In this document: one piece after another, positions 1 to 11,280 of the stretch | How the letters are laid out: every line of letters begins with the position of its first letter | Numbering within the stretch: the first letter of the stretch is position 1 | Assembly: GCF_016518545.1 (NCBI RefSeq) | Contig: NZ_JACVTO010000001.1 | Span: 545,299-609,298 of the forward strand | From: Pseudomonas sp. S30 | Lineage (GTDB): Bacteria > Pseudomonadota > Gammaproteobacteria > Pseudomonadales > Pseudomonadaceae | Direction: 5' to 3' | Length of the DNA: 64,000 nucleotides | Notes under the pieces: model-generated | Databases searched by the model: none | Seen by the model: only the letters and a program-made list of their open reading frames with translations | Told to the model about the DNA's origin: nothing | Translations under genes and position numbers: made by a program

Positions 1-994
1 GCCGCTATCCGGTGCCAGTAGGGATACTGGGGAGCGATCCTGGTGGCCTCCTCGATCTGCGCCAGATCCTCATTATCGAGTAGCAGATCAGCGGCCTGCA
101 AATTGTCCTGCAACTGCTCGAACGAACGACCGGCGGTAATCACGCTGGTGATGCCGGGGCGGTCCTTGAGCCACGCCAGACACACGCGTGCGGGTGAACA
201 ACCGTGGCGCTCGCCCACCGCGATCAAGGTTTCGATGATGTCATAGGCGCGGTCGCGGTCATGCACGTAGGGTTCTGGCCAGTCGTTGCCCTGGCGCGTA
301 CCTTGTGGCGTCTTCTGCCCGCGACGCACCTTGCCGGTCAACAGGCCCTCGCCCAGCGGTCCCCACACCAGGGTGGCGAAGCCTTGGTCCAGCGCCATTG
401 GCAGCAATTCGTACTCGGCCTCGCGGGCCTCGGGCGTGTAATAGATCTGCTGCGACACAGGCTGCTGCCAGCCGTTGAGCCGGGCGCTGCCCAGCGTCTT
501 CATCATTTGCCAGGCGGTATAGTTGGAAGTGCCGAAATAACGGATCTTGCCGCTCTGCACCAGATGATCCAGCGCGGCCAGGGTCTCTTCGACAGGCGTA
601 ACGCCGTCCCAGTTGTGGATCTGGTAAAGATCGATATGGTCGGTACCCAGACGCTTGAGGCTGGCCTCGCAGGCACGGATCAGGTGATAGCGGGATGCTC
701 CACTGTCGTTGGGATTTGCGCCCATCGGGCTGCGAGCTTTGCTGGCGAGGATGATCGACTGACGCTTGTCGCTCAGCGCCTTGCCGACGATCTCTTCAGC
801 CAGGCCATGGGAATACAGGTCTGCCGTGTCGACCAGGTTGACGCCTGCATCGAATGCCAGGTCGAACATCCGCCTGGCCAATTCGACATCCACGCTGCCG
901 GTTTTCTCGAATGCGCCGCGGCCACCGAATGGAACCGTACCGACCACCAGTTCGGAAACCAGCAGGCCAGTATTGCCCAATGCACGGTACTTCA
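1..994 (-). CDS. Aldo/keto reductase, C-terminus cut by window edge
   Basis: The frame opens with MKYRALGNTGLLVSEL at 994 and is still open at the left edge, giving 331 visible residues; the protein is probably nearly complete. It is an NAD(P)H-dependent oxidoreductase of the aldo/keto reductase TIM-barrel family, probably cytosolic. The catalytic tetrad can be placed at D56, Y61 (in DTADLYSHG), K86 (ASKARS) and H127 (LYQIHNWD). GTSNYTAWQ and VITAGRS are typical cofactor-side segments. A GGAGA ribosome site lies 7 bases before the ATG. The substrate is not predictable; the closest general class is the YajO/Tas-like reductases. Confidence 0.88.
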
Positions 995-1212
995 TAGGGG
1001 TATCTCCATCGCTGAACACATGGAAATACCGACGGCACAGGCAGCTGAAACGTTCAATCTGGGTGGGCGAGGTTTGAGATCCAGTCGGTCTGCCAGCGGG
1101 GTGACAGACCAACGAAGGGGCTGAGCGGCCGCCCCCGTTTACGCGCTCAGTCCCACTCCGGCGCAACCTTTAGGCCGATGTCACGCCCCGGTGGGTTGAC
1201 TCGACTTGAGGA

Positions 1213-1443
1213 CTACAAGTCTTTCTTCACCGTCTTGTCGATGTGCTTGCCTTCTTTATGGCGTTCTTTGTTCAGATGCTGAGTGCCTTTGTCGATTTCT
1301 TTGCCATCATGTTTTGCACCCTTGTCCACTTCGCGAACATCATGTCGCACACCCTTCGCTACATCGCCTTCCGCCTGTGCCATGGACACCGTCATGAGGG
1401 TGGTCAGGGCAATCGCAATCGCAGCAACCGTTTTCTTGATCAT
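1213..1443 (-). CDS. Small secreted protein with 11-residue repeats (paralogue of the 2039-2302 gene)
   Basis: This 76-residue protein begins MIKKTVAAIAIALTTL, a signal peptide probably cut after AQA. The mature part is almost entirely charged and repeats with a period of 11, for example KGAKHDGKEID, then KGTQHLNKERH. Such hendecads are known from LEA group 3 proteins and from right-handed coiled coils. The start at 1443 is preferred over upstream codons because AGGAAG lies 8 bases before it and the signal peptide starts there. No enzyme motif is present. It is 46 percent or so identical by eye to the other paralogue. A role as a periplasmic stress or structural protein is only a guess. Confidence 0.75.
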   Translation of the reverse strand: MIKKTVAAIAIALTTLMTVSMAQAEGDVAKGVRHDVREVDKGAKHDGKEIDKGTQHLNKERHKEGKHIDKTVKKDL

Positions 1444-1765
1444 GTCAGTACTTCCTGAGAAGGGTGTATGTTTTGGCTCTTGCAAGCTGAATATAGCCGA
1501 ACGCGAAAGCAAAAGAAGGCAGGTAAAGGCGGTTTAATCCAACCACGCCGTCTCAACGTTTGGAGGGCAGCATTGAAATGCCCATTGCCCAACAAATAGG
1601 GATGTCATCGGCGAAGGCAACGGCTGGCGCATCGCAGACCGATGAACGTCTCTTCATCTGGGCGGTGGGAATCTTGAAGTGAGACTGACTACAGGAGCGA
1701 AGAGGCTGCAAGGCAGCCTCTTCGGTAAAACACGGGAAAATCCGCCAGCAGTGGCGAATAAGGGC
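1444..1765. other. Intergenic stretch between two small secreted-protein genes
   Basis: These 322 bases should hold the promoter of the 1213-1443 gene and the 3' end of the transcript from 1766-2005. A perfect 11-bp hairpin lies at 1699-1723. No further gene was seen. Confidence 0.5.
1699..1723. terminator. Perfect 11-bp hairpin downstream of the 1766-2005 gene
   Basis: GAAGAGGCTGC (1699-1709) pairs fully with GCAGCCTCTTC (1713-1723) around the loop AAG. It sits just after the end of the 1766-2005 gene on the minus strand. There is no T-run after it on either strand, so it may be an RNA-stabilising or Rho-assisted 3' end rather than a classical intrinsic terminator. Confidence 0.4.
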
Positions 1766-2005
1766 TCAACCCTGCTTCTGATGCGACGCCGCCTTTTCTG
1801 CCTGATGGACGCATTTCTCGTAATCACCAGACTCATGCGCCGCTTTTGCCTGCTGATGCTCGTGATGACCCGACTTGGTAAAACTCGCTTCAGTGGCATC
1901 CTTAAGTTTGTCCAGAGCGGCCTCGCACTTGTGGCGATCCTCCTCGGCCATGGCGATACCTGGAAGCAGCATGGCGCAGAACAGCAGAGCTACTGTCTTG
2001 TTCAT
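1766..2005 (-). CDS. Small secreted His/Lys-rich protein with two cysteines
   Basis: The 79-residue product starts with a signal peptide (MNKTVALLFCAMLLPGIAMA, cut before EEDRHK). The mature part is helical and rich in His, Lys, Glu and Ala. It contains HHEHQQ and two cysteines, in RHKCEAAL and YEKCVHQAE, which could form one disulfide between two helices. AGGGA lies before the start. It sits between the two repeat proteins on the same strand, so the three may form a functional group. I do not recognise the family; metal binding through the histidines is possible but not shown. Confidence 0.75.
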   Translation of the reverse strand: MNKTVALLFCAMLLPGIAMAEEDRHKCEAALDKLKDATEASFTKSGHHEHQQAKAAHESGDYEKCVHQAEKAASHQKQG

Positions 2006-2038
2006 GTAAAGTCCCTTTTGGCGGAATGGGTTGGACAG

Positions 2039-2302
2039 TCAAAGGTGCTTCTTGGCGTCTTTATCGATGCGCTTGTCCGCCTTGTGACGCTCCTCGTCGT
2101 CATGCTTCAGACCTTTATCGATCTCCTTGTCGTCGTGTTTCACGCCCTTGTCGACTTCCTTGGCGTCATGATCCACGCCGCGGTCGACATCCCGGACCCC
2201 ATCCCTGACGTCCTTGGCGACGTCGCCTTCGGCTTGAACGAGCGATGCAGCCATTAGTGCACTGAATGCCACTGCAGCGAGGGTCAATGTCCGTTTGATC
2301 AT
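2039..2302 (-). CDS. Secreted 11-residue-repeat protein
   Basis: This 87-residue protein has a signal peptide (MIKRTLTLAAVAFSALMAAS, cut after VQA) followed by consecutive 11-mers such as RGVDHDAKEVD, KGVKHDDKEID and KGLKHDDEERH. The hydrophobic V, I and L positions recur with the hendecad spacing expected of a coiled coil or LEA-like amphipathic helix. AAGGAG lies 9 bases before the ATG. It is clearly related to the 1213-1443 gene (same signal-peptide start, EGDVAK at the mature N-terminus, K-rich end), which suggests a local duplication with the 1766-2005 gene between the copies. Function unknown. Confidence 0.78.
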   Translation of the reverse strand: MIKRTLTLAAVAFSALMAASLVQAEGDVAKDVRDGVRDVDRGVDHDAKEVDKGVKHDDKEIDKGLKHDDEERHKADKRIDKDAKKHL

Positions 2303-2474
2303 GGGTACTGCTCCTTTCGGGTGATGAAGAATTCATGACGTGTCAGATCACCGTAGACAAGGTTTGCAGGGTTTGCGAATCGAAACAGGCAGAATCGAAC
2401 TAGACAGTGTCCACTGCACGATCACGAAACAGCCTGCAATCGGCCAGGCTTTTCAGGCGCAGGGTTGACCGCGC

Positions 2475-2699
2475 TCAGGAAGACGCGATCACGCCAGCCA
2501 CCAACAAGGCTATGCCGAAGTACCACAGCCAGAGAAACGGCCTGGCCTGGGCGTCCTTCCTGGCATACACGTATACGTAAAACGGAATCAACAAGCAGAC
2601 CAGCGCCTGGCCGGGAGACTTCTTCAATGCCAGGGCGAAGATGACCAACTGCATGGATACCATAAGACCCATGCCGGATATCAACAAAAACATGACCAT
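2475..2699 (-). CDS. Small inner-membrane protein
   Basis: The 74-residue product is mostly hydrophobic, with two or three membrane segments: VMFLLISGMGLMVSMQLVI, the stretch around QALVCLLIPFYVYVYA, and FGIALLVAGVIAS at the end. The basic loop ARKDAQAR between the last two probably faces the cytoplasm. I took the ATG at 2699; a GTG three codons upstream (2708) is an alternative. No family is recognised. It is on the same strand as the small genes on both sides, but gaps of 170-220 bases argue for separate transcripts. Confidence 0.6.
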   Translation of the reverse strand: MVMFLLISGMGLMVSMQLVIFALALKKSPGQALVCLLIPFYVYVYARKDAQARPFLWLWYFGIALLVAGVIASS

Positions 2700-2918
2700 G
2701 GAACACACTCACTTTTCAGATCTTACGGTCGCCAGCCCAAAACGATACCTTCACCGCTTGGCCACTGGCTTTTATTGAATACATCGACTGCGACCGAACG
2801 CTACCGTCGGAGGTGCGGGTCACGGTCGCCGGAGTGAGCGGCCGCAGAGCTGGACCTGCTGGTGGCATGGCAGGAAAACGACCGCCCGTTATGGCGGCTC
2901 CACTTCAGCGCGTGACCT

Positions 2919-3188
2919 TCACGGACAGAGCGGGCAATACAGATTGTCCATGAAATCATCGCATTCGATATTGTCATCGAGCACCTGTACCACGACCTCG
3001 CCATGTGTATCGCACCGCAGCACTTGCCCAGCACCTCGAGCCATCGGTGGATGATCACCGAACTCATTGCATCCGCACCAAGGGCACTTTCGAATCACAG
3101 CGTCATGTGGCCCGAGAATCGCCAAGGTCCAGTTGCAGCCTGTGCAGTGAAGACGGAGCAGCGGGCGGGCGAGAGTTGGATCCGGCAT
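2919..3188 (-). CDS. Cys-rich zinc-ribbon-like protein
   Basis: This 89-residue protein has three Cys pairs or clusters: CTGC at 15-18, CPWCGC at 35-40 and the C-terminal CPLCP, with one more Cys in RCDTHGE and one in IECDD. The spacing suggests two zinc ribbons. An AGGA site lies 8 bases before the ATG. There is no signal peptide or membrane segment, so it should be cytosolic. The family is not recognised; a nucleic-acid or protein-binding accessory role is common for such proteins, but nothing here shows a partner. Confidence 0.6.
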   Translation of the reverse strand: MPDPTLARPLLRLHCTGCNWTLAILGPHDAVIRKCPWCGCNEFGDHPPMARGAGQVLRCDTHGEVVVQVLDDNIECDDFMDNLYCPLCP

Positions 3189-3287
3189 CGGGCAATCCTG
3201 AACGTTATAGAGCGGCTGAGTAAGCAGCGCGTGATGGACTGGTACGCTGGAAGCAGCAGCGCCTTAATACGTGCGCCTGCCGACGAT

Positions 3288-3461
3288 CTACTCGAACCGC
3301 CGGCGATAGCCGGCAACAATCAATACCAGGCCGGGCACGAGCAGGCCAATGGCTGTGTAACCGAAAGCAAGTTGCCCGGAGGCACCCACAGCGGCGAAAG
3401 TGGCTCCAGTAGCGATGAGTGGCGCGGCCGCCAGATAAAAGGGTTTGGCTGTTCTGCTCAT
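3288..3461 (-). CDS. Small two-helix membrane protein
   Basis: The start at 3461 is fixed by a near-perfect AAGGAGG 6-8 bases upstream. The 57-residue product begins MSRTAKPFYLAAAPLIATG and has two hydrophobic segments (about 8-28 and 33-50) followed by a positively charged tail, GYRRRFE. This looks like a small inner-membrane hairpin. The family is unknown. The strong ribosome site is the best reason to accept such a short gene. Confidence 0.68.
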   Translation of the reverse strand: MSRTAKPFYLAAAPLIATGATFAAVGASGQLAFGYTAIGLLVPGLVLIVAGYRRRFE

Positions 3462-3737
3462 GTAGACCTCCTTTCGACCCACTTTTTTACCACATCTGGC
3501 CACTGCAACGCGCACGCGTGCAACAGGATGCCTGAAATCGAAGGGAAGCGACGCCAGCCTAGAGTGCAAGCGATCCGCGATAGGTCGCCGCAGGCTGCGC
3601 ATCACGCTGGAGTCTGGGCATACCGCAAACCAGGTGATCGAAAGAAGGTGGATGAGGTTATATCAGAGGTCGATGCAGGCCTCGGTATCACTAATCTCAC
3701 TTGAAACTGTCGCGCGGGTTTTACGCACGACCGCCCA
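3462..3737. other. Non-coding stretch between small membrane gene and tRNA-Pro terminator
   Basis: About 275 bases upstream of the small membrane gene on the minus strand. It should contain that gene's promoter. I see no convincing coding region. Confidence 0.4.
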
Positions 3738-3776
3738 TAAAAAAATCCAGCCACCGCTAAGTGACTGGATTTTTTA
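3738..3776 (-). terminator. Intrinsic terminator of tRNA-Pro
   Basis: ATCCAG and CTGGAT flank a short loop, with A-runs on one side and T-runs on the other, so the structure works on both strands. It lies 9 bases after the tRNA 3' end and probably ends the long minus-strand transcript that begins at thrS or pheS. Confidence 0.8.
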
Positions 3777-3784
3777 GGGATTTT

Positions 3785-3861
3785 TGGTCGGGACGGAGTG
3801 ATTCGAACACTCGACCCCTTGCACCCCATGCAAGTGCGCTACCGGGCTGCGCTACGCCCCG
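3785..3861 (-). tRNA. tRNA-Pro (anticodon GGG)
   Basis: The minus strand folds as a 77-base tRNA. The acceptor stem pairs CGGGGCG with CGTCCCG, the discriminator is A and the CCA end is encoded. The anticodon stem CTTGC/GCAAG encloses the loop ATGGGGT, which reads GGG at positions 34-36. The T-arm contains GTTCGAATC. It is the last element after the merR-like gene, its usual place in Pseudomonas. Confidence 0.96.
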
Positions 3862-3960
3862 ACATCATTCTCGATACCGCTGAGAACGAAGAAGAATTTA
3901 ACCTAAGCGTTTGAATAATGGAAGCTTTTTTTCAAAAAAATCCATCACTCAAACCGTGCC

Positions 3961-4317
3961 TCATTTCTTCAGCACCACCAGGACATCTTCCAGCTCGACA
4001 ATCATCTGCTTGATCAGCTGTTTGTACTGGGTGGTGTCGTCCTTGGCCTCATCACTGGACAGACGCAACCGCGCACCGCCGATGGTAAAGCCCTGGTCGT
4101 ACAACAAGGCGCGGATCTGGCGGATCATCAACACGTCCTGGCGCTGATAATACCGTCGGTTGCCGCGACGCTTGACCGGGTTCAGCTGCGGAAACTCCTG
4201 CTCCCAGTAGCGCAGCACATGTGGTTTCACGGCGCAGAGCTCGCTCACTTCACCAATGGTGAAGTAGCGCTTGCCCGGGATGGGAGGCAGCTCGTCGTTA
4301 TGGCTTGGTTCCAGCAT
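3961..4317 (-). CDS. MerR-family transcriptional regulator downstream of ihfA
   Basis: The 118-residue protein has an N-terminal MerR winged-helix domain ([20 protein letters not shown], then [15 protein letters not shown] and [15 protein letters not shown]). A C-terminal helix (about 85-118) probably mediates dimerisation. It lacks the cysteines of metal-sensing MerR proteins, so an effector cannot be named. The ATG at 4317 overlaps the end of ihfA by 20 bases, indicating translational coupling. A TTG three codons upstream is an alternative start. This gene is conserved after ihfA in Pseudomonas; its targets are not evident from sequence. Confidence 0.9.
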
Positions 4318-4600
4318 AGGCCTCAACCCGGGCTTTCAGTTTCTGCCCTGGACGAAAGGTGACGACACGGCGAGCGGTGATCGGGATCTCTTCCCCGGTT
4401 TTGGGGTTACGGCCCGGCCGCTGGCGTTTGTCGCGAAGATCGAAATTGCCGAATCCGGACAACTTGACCTGCTCGTTCTCTTCAAGCGCGTGACGAATTT
4501 CTTCGAAAAACAGCTCGACCAGCTCCTTGGCCTCGCGCTTGTTCAGCCCCAGCTCCTCGTACAGCCTTTCGGCCATCTCAGCTTTCGTCAGAGCACCCAT
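4298..4600 (-). CDS. ihfA: Integration host factor subunit alpha
   Basis: This 100-residue protein has the full HU/IHF fold: [20 protein letters not shown], the dimerising helices, then [20 protein letters not shown] and the beta-arm with [13 protein letters not shown]. The NP in the arm is the residue pair that intercalates at DNA kinks. IHF is a heterodimer with IhfB that bends DNA about 160 degrees in promoters, origins and recombination sites. It lies 4 bases after pheT in the same operon, as in other gammaproteobacteria, so its expression is tied to the translation genes. Length is normal. Confidence 0.97.
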
Positions 4601-4604
4601 ACCG

Positions 4605-6986
4605 TTATTTCCTTAACGTGGTGTTCAACCTGTGTTCGAGCGAGGTGAGGATGTTCTGCAAGCTGGCGTTCACCTCATCGTCGTTAAGAGTGCGCGATGG
4701 ATGTTGCCAGGTCAAGCCGACGGCCAGGCTTTTTCTATCAGGATCAATACCTTTACCCTGGTAGACGTCAAACAGCCTGAGGTCTGTGAGCCACTCTCCT
4801 GCATTGTCATGAATCACTTCAAGTACCGCACTCGCCGCCACGTCACGCCCTGCGATCAATGCCAGGTCACGACGGGTTTCAGGGAACTTGGAGAGTTCGC
4901 TGAACGCCGGCATCCTACCTTCGACCACGTCTGCCAGCACCAGTTCGAAGACGAATACCGGACGATCCAGGCCAAGCGTCTTGGCCAGCTCCGGATGCAG
5001 TGCCCCCAGGTAGCCGACTTCCCTGCCGTCACGCTCGATGCGCGCTGTCTGACCTGGGTGCAGGGCTGGATGCTGACCTGCACTGAAGGTGAAATCGGCC
5101 AGCGCGCCCGAGTAGCCAAGCAGCGCCTCGACATCCGCCTTGACGTCGAAGAAGTCGACGCTGTCACGTCCATTTGCCCAGCCTTCAGGCAAGCGGCTAC
5201 CGGTGATGACACCGGCGATCATCGGCTGCTGGGCGAGGTTGCCCAGTTGGCCGACGAACCGCAGACCGCTTTCGAACAGGCGCACGCGATCCTGCTGACG
5301 GTTGAGGTTGTGCTGCAGCGCCTTCAGCAGGCCTGGCCACAGCGAAGCACGCATCGCAGCCATGTCGCTGGAGATCGGGTTGGCCAGCAGTAGAGGCTCC
5401 ACACCCGGAGTGAATAGCTCGAACAGCTTGGGATCGATGAAGCTATAGGTGATCGCTTCCTGGTAACCCCGTGCCACCAGCAGGCGACGCAGAGTCGGCA
5501 GCTCGCCACGCGCTTCGGAGCGGGCCTTGGGCGCGAGTCTGGCCTGCGGATAACGAACCGGCAGATTGTTGTAGCCATACAGACGCGCCAGCTCTTCGAT
5601 CAGATCCACCTCCAGGCTGATGTCGAAGCGGTGGCTGGGAATCTCGACCGTCCACTGTCCGTCCTGTGCAGCGCTGGTTTTCAGCTCCAGAGCATTGAGC
5701 AACTGCTCGATCTGGGTGGCAGGCATGTCCATGCCCAGCATCTGGCTCACGCGTTCGGCGCGCAGGGTGACTGGGGCGACCTTCGGCAGGTGCGGCTCAC
5801 TGACCGCTTCCACGATCGGCCCAGCTTCGCCGCCGACGATGTCCAACAGCAGACCAGTGGCACGTTCCATGGCCTGGCGCGCCAATTGCGAATCGACGCC
5901 ACGCTCGAAACGGTGCGAGGCATCGGTGTGCAGGCCATAGGAGCGAGCTTTGCCCGCCACGGAAACCGGCTCGAAGAAGGCACTCTCCAGGAACACATCG
6001 CGGGTCTTCCCGGTATCGACGCCGCTGTGCTCGCCCCCCATCACGCCAGCGATGGCCAGCGCTCGCGCATGGTCGGCGATCACCAGGGTGTCGCTGCGCA
6101 AGGCCACTTCCTGACCATCGAGCAGCACCAGCTTCTCGCCCTCCTCGGCCATGCGCACGCGAATGCCACCGTTGATCTCGGCGAGATCGAACGCATGCAT
6201 CGGTTGGCCGAGCTCGAGCATCACGTAGTTGGTGACGTCCACAGCAGCATCGATGCTGCGCACGTCACTGCGGCGCAGGCGCTCGACCATCCACAGCGGC
6301 GTCGGCTTGCTCAGGTCGACGTTGCGGATCACCCGGCCCAGGTAGCGCGGGCAGGCGGCCGGCGCGCTGATTTCGACGCTGCGCACCTCGTCATGGGCAG
6401 CAGCTACCGCTGGCACCAACGGGCGGGTGACCGGCGTGGCGTACAGCGCGCCTATGTCCCGTGCCAGGCCCGCTATCGACAGGCAGTCGCCGCGGTTGGG
6501 AGTCAGGCCGATCTCGATGCTGGCATCGTCCAGGCCCAGGTAGCGGCGCACGTCCTCACCTACCGGAGCGTCGGCAGCCAGTTCCAGAAGGCCGTCGTTC
6601 TCTTCGCTGATCTGCAGCTCGGCCGCCGAGCACAGCATGCCGAAGGACTCGACGCCACGCAGTTTGGCTTTCTTGATCTTGAAGTCGCCGGGCAGTTCGG
6701 CGCCGATCATGGCGAAGGGAATCTTGATCCCCGGGCGCGCATTGGGGGCGCCACACACGACCTGAAACCTGTCCTGGCCATTGCTGACCTGGCAGACGCG
6801 CAACTTGTCGGCGTCCGGATGTTGCTCGGTGGTGAGAATCTCGCCCACCACGATGCCGCTGAACTGGCCAGCAGCCGGCGTGACACTGTCGACTTCCAGG
6901 CCGGCCATGGACAGGCGGGCGACCAGTTCGTCACGGGAAACCTGCGGGTTTACCCAACCGCGCAGCCACTGTTCACTGAATTTCAT
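4605..6986 (-). CDS. pheT: Phenylalanine--tRNA ligase beta subunit
   Basis: The 793-residue subunit has the expected length. In order it shows the N-terminal OB-fold tRNA-binding domain (about 39-148; [20 protein letters not shown]), the B3/B4 editing region, B5 ([24 protein letters not shown]), the inactive synthetase core, and the C-terminal FDX-ACB anticodon-recognition domain ([11 protein letters not shown]). It forms an alpha2-beta2 enzyme with PheS that charges tRNA-Phe and clears Tyr-tRNA-Phe. Its start is 33 bases after pheS, and it leads directly into ihfA. Confidence 0.97.
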
Positions 6987-7019
6987 GCTGTTCTCCTGAA
7001 GATTGCGTCGAGGTGTGGC

Positions 7020-8503
<1,484 letters not shown>

Positions 8504-8531
8504 GAGTAACTTCCTCTATCTTTGACCGAAA

Positions 8532-8726
8532 TTAACGTACGCGCAGCATGCGCTCGACTTTTGCCACGTCAGACGGGTGCAGCAAGCTGGCACCGCGCAG
8601 TTGACGCTTACGCTTGGTCGACATTTTGGTCAGGATGTGGCTCTTGAAAGCGTGCTTGTGCTTGAAGCCGGAAGCGGTTTTCAGGAAACGCTTCGCTGCA
8701 CCGCTCTTGGTTTTCATTTTTGGCAT
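8532..8726 (-). CDS. rpmI: 50S ribosomal protein L35
   Basis: The 64-residue product [20 protein letters not shown]... matches bacterial L35 in length and sequence. The ATG at 8726 is the conserved start; an upstream in-frame codon at 8741 would add five unconserved residues. It is a small basic protein buried in the 50S subunit. In E. coli it is controlled by L20 binding to the leader, and the same infC-rpmI-rplT order is kept here. Confidence 0.97.
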   Translation of the reverse strand: MPKMKTKSGAAKRFLKTASGFKHKHAFKSHILTKMSTKRKRQLRGASLLHPSDVAKVERMLRVR

Positions 8727-8787
8727 GTTGGAACTCCGCATTCGATAAAATTACACAATAATCATCAGGCCTGCCGTGCCCGGGAGA

Positions 8788-9333
8788 TTACTTCTTCTTT
8801 TTGGGGGCGATGACCATCATAAGCTGGCGTCCTTCCATCTTCGGATGCTGCTCAACGGTGCCGTATTCCACGAGGTCAGCTTCGACCCGCTTCAACAGCT
8901 CCATGCCCAGCTCCTGGTGGGCCATCTCGCGGCCGCGGAATCTCAGAGAGATCTTGGCCTTGTCCCCATCGCTAAGGAAACGTACCAGGTTGCGTAGTTT
9001 TACCTGGTAATCCCCTTCTTCCGTCCCTGGACGAAACTTGATTTCTTTAATCTGGATCTGTTTCTGGTTCTTCTTGGCTTCGTTGGCCTGCTTCTTCTTC
9101 TCGAAGAGATGCTTGCCGTAGTCCATGACCTTGCAGACGGGCGGTTGCGCGTCGGCGGAGATTTCCACCAGATCCAGCTTCGCTTCATCAGCGATACGAA
9201 GCGCTTCATCAATCGAGACGATGCCAATCTGCTCGCCGTCAGCGCCAATTAACCGAACCTCGCGTGCCGAGATATTCTCGTTGATCGGGGCCTTCGGTGC
9301 AGTTCGTTTATCGTTTCTCATTTCACGCTTAAT
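8788..9333 (-). CDS. infC: Translation initiation factor IF-3, probable AUU start
   Basis: IF-3 binds the 30S subunit, keeps it apart from 50S and checks the start codon and initiator tRNA. The N-domain ([19 protein letters not shown]), linker helix rich in Lys ([16 protein letters not shown]) and C-domain ([19 protein letters not shown]) are complete. An ATG at 9339 overlaps the thrS stop, but the only Shine-Dalgarno sequence, GGAG, is 2 bases from it and 8 bases from the ATT at 9333. The ATT is therefore the likely start, giving about 181 residues. A rare AUU start is used by E. coli infC, where IF-3 represses its own translation. The alternative is the ATG at 9339 (183 residues). Confidence 0.95.
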   Translation of the reverse strand: MKREMRNDKRTAPKAPINENISAREVRLIGADGEQIGIVSIDEALRIADEAKLDLVEISADAQPPVCKVMDYGKHLFEKKKQANEAKKNQKQIQIKEIKFRPGTEEGDYQVKLRNLVRFLSDGDKAKISLRFRGREMAHQELGMELLKRVEADLVEYGTVEQHPKMEGRQLMMVIAPKKKK

Positions 9334-9338
9334 AGTCA

Positions 9339-11261
9339 TTACTCCGTTTCATGGCGACCACGCCGGGAAACCGCTTGCGACAGGAGCTCGGCGAACTGGG
9401 CGACGGGCATCGAGCCCAGATCTGCGCCATCGCGAGTCCGTACAGCGACGGTTTGCGTTTCGACTTCGCGATCCCCTATGACCAGCAGGTACGGGACCTT
9501 GAGCAAAGTATGCTCGCGGATTTTAAAGCCGATCTTCTCATTTCTCAAGTCGGACTTGGCACGGAATCCGCTTCCGTTCAGTGATTTCTCGACCTGGAGC
9601 GCGAAATCGGCCTGTTTGTCGGTGATATTCATGATCACCGCCTGGGTCGGCGCGAGCCAGGCCGGGAACACACCGGCATAGTGCTCGATGAGCATGCCGA
9701 TGAAGCGCTCGAACGATCCGAGAATGGCACGGTGCAGCATGACCGGACGCTTGCGCGCGTTGTCTTCGGCGATATAGCTGGCGTCCAGACGCTCGGGCAG
9801 GTTCGGATCGTACTGCAAGGTGCCGCACTGCCAGTTGCGACCGAGGCAATCACGCAGGGTGAACTCGATCTTCGGACCGTAGAAGGCCCCCTCCCCCGGC
9901 TGGTACTCCCAGGCCAGGCCTGACTCGTTCAGGGCGTCGGCCAGTGCACCTTCGGCGCGGTCCCACAATTCTTCGGAGCCGACTCGCTTGGCCGGACGCG
10001 TGGACAACTTCATGGCCACGTCGGTGAAACCGAAGTCCTTGTACACGTCCAGGGTCAACTTGATGAAGTCGGCCGCCTCCTTCTTCACCTGCTCTTCGGT
10101 GCAGAAGATGTGGGCATCGTCCTGCACGAAACCGCGCACACGCATGATGCCGTGCAGCGCGCCGGAAGGCTCGTTGCGATGGCACGCACCAAACTCGGCC
10201 AGGCGCAGCGGCAAATCCCGGTAGGATTTCAGGCCCTGGTTGAACACCTGCACGTGGCAAGGGCAGTTCATCGGCTTGACCGCGTAGTCGCGGTTTTCCG
10301 ATGAGGTGGTGAACATGTTCTCGGCGTAGTTCGACCAGTGGCCGGAACGCTCCCAGAGAATACGGTCGACGACCTGCGGAGTCTTGATTTCCTGATAGCC
10401 GTTTTCGCGCTGGACCTGACGCATGTACTGCTCGAGCACCTGGTACACGGTCCAGCCATTGGCGTGCCAGAACACCATCCCCGGCGCTTCTTCCTGCAGG
10501 TGGAACAGGTCGAGCTGCTTGCCGATCTTGCGGTGGTCACGCTTTTCGGCTTCTTCGATACGCTGAATGTAGGCGGCCAGCTGTTTCTTGTCGGCCCAGG
10601 CAGTGCCGTACACCCGCTGCAGCTGCTCGTTCTTGGCATCGCCACGCCAATAGGCGCCCGACAGCTTGGTCAACTTGAACGCCTTGAGGAAACGCGTGTT
10701 CGGCACGTGCGGGCCGCGGCACATGTCGACGTATTCTTCGTGGTAGTACAGGCCCATGGCCTGCTCATCCGGCATGTCTTCGACCAGACGCAGCTTGTAG
10801 TCTTCGCCACGGCGAGTGAACACCTCGATAACCTCGGCACGCGGCGTCATCTTCTTGATGACGTCATAGTCCTTTTCGATCAACTGCTGCATGCGCTGTT
10901 CGATGGCGGCGAGGTCTTCGGGCGTGAAGGGCCGCTCGTAGGCGATATCGTAATAAAAGCCTTCGTCGATCACCGGGCCGATCACCATGCGGGCGGTCGG
11001 ATACAGCTGCTTCACCGCGTGGCCGATGAGGTGGGCGCACGAGTGACGGATGATCTCCAGTCCCTCTTCGTCTTTAGGGGTGATGATCTGCAAAGTGGCG
11101 TCATGTTCGATCAGGTCGCTGGCATCGACCAGCTTGCCGTCGACCTTGCCGGCCAGGGTGGCCTTGGCCAGACCTGCACCGATGGACGCAGCGACATCGG
11201 CCACGCTCACGGATTGATCGAACGAGCGTTGACTGCCATCGGGAAGAGTAATGGTGGGCAT
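9339..11261 (-). CDS. thrS: Threonine--tRNA ligase
   Basis: The 640-residue protein has the TGS domain ([15 protein letters not shown]), the editing domain with the zinc-like HxxxH and C motifs ([16 protein letters not shown]), the class II catalytic core (motif 2 in FRNEPSG-type [19 protein letters not shown]; zinc ligands in MNCPCH, EYVDMC-region and HRAILGS) and the anticodon-binding domain. It charges tRNA-Thr and edits Ser-tRNA-Thr. The ATG at 11261 follows AGGAGG. Immediately upstream is a hairpin resembling the anticodon arm of tRNA-Thr, suggesting autogenous translational repression. The stop codon overlaps an ATG of infC. Confidence 0.97.
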   Translation of the reverse strand: MPTITLPDGSQRSFDQSVSVADVAASIGAGLAKATLAGKVDGKLVDASDLIEHDATLQIITPKDEEGLEIIRHSCAHLIGHAVKQLYPTARMVIGPVIDEGFYYDIAYERPFTPEDLAAIEQRMQQLIEKDYDVIKKMTPRAEVIEVFTRRGEDYKLRLVEDMPDEQAMGLYYHEEYVDMCRGPHVPNTRFLKAFKLTKLSGAYWRGDAKNEQLQRVYGTAWADKKQLAAYIQRIEEAEKRDHRKIGKQLDLFHLQEEAPGMVFWHANGWTVYQVLEQYMRQVQRENGYQEIKTPQVVDRILWERSGHWSNYAENMFTTSSENRDYAVKPMNCPCHVQVFNQGLKSYRDLPLRLAEFGACHRNEPSGALHGIMRVRGFVQDDAHIFCTEEQVKKEAADFIKLTLDVYKDFGFTDVAMKLSTRPAKRVGSEELWDRAEGALADALNESGLAWEYQPGEGAFYGPKIEFTLRDCLGRNWQCGTLQYDPNLPERLDASYIAEDNARKRPVMLHRAILGSFERFIGMLIEHYAGVFPAWLAPTQAVIMNITDKQADFALQVEKSLNGSGFRAKSDLRNEKIGFKIREHTLLKVPYLLVIGDREVETQTVAVRTRDGADLGSMPVAQFAELLSQAVSRRGRHETE

Positions 11262-11280
11262 GGCGCCTCCTCTCCTAGTG

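Noticed and set aside
204..1124. Long plus-strand frame across the left end
   Set aside because: It lies antisense to a clear aldo/keto reductase with the full catalytic tetrad, and its translation resembles no protein.
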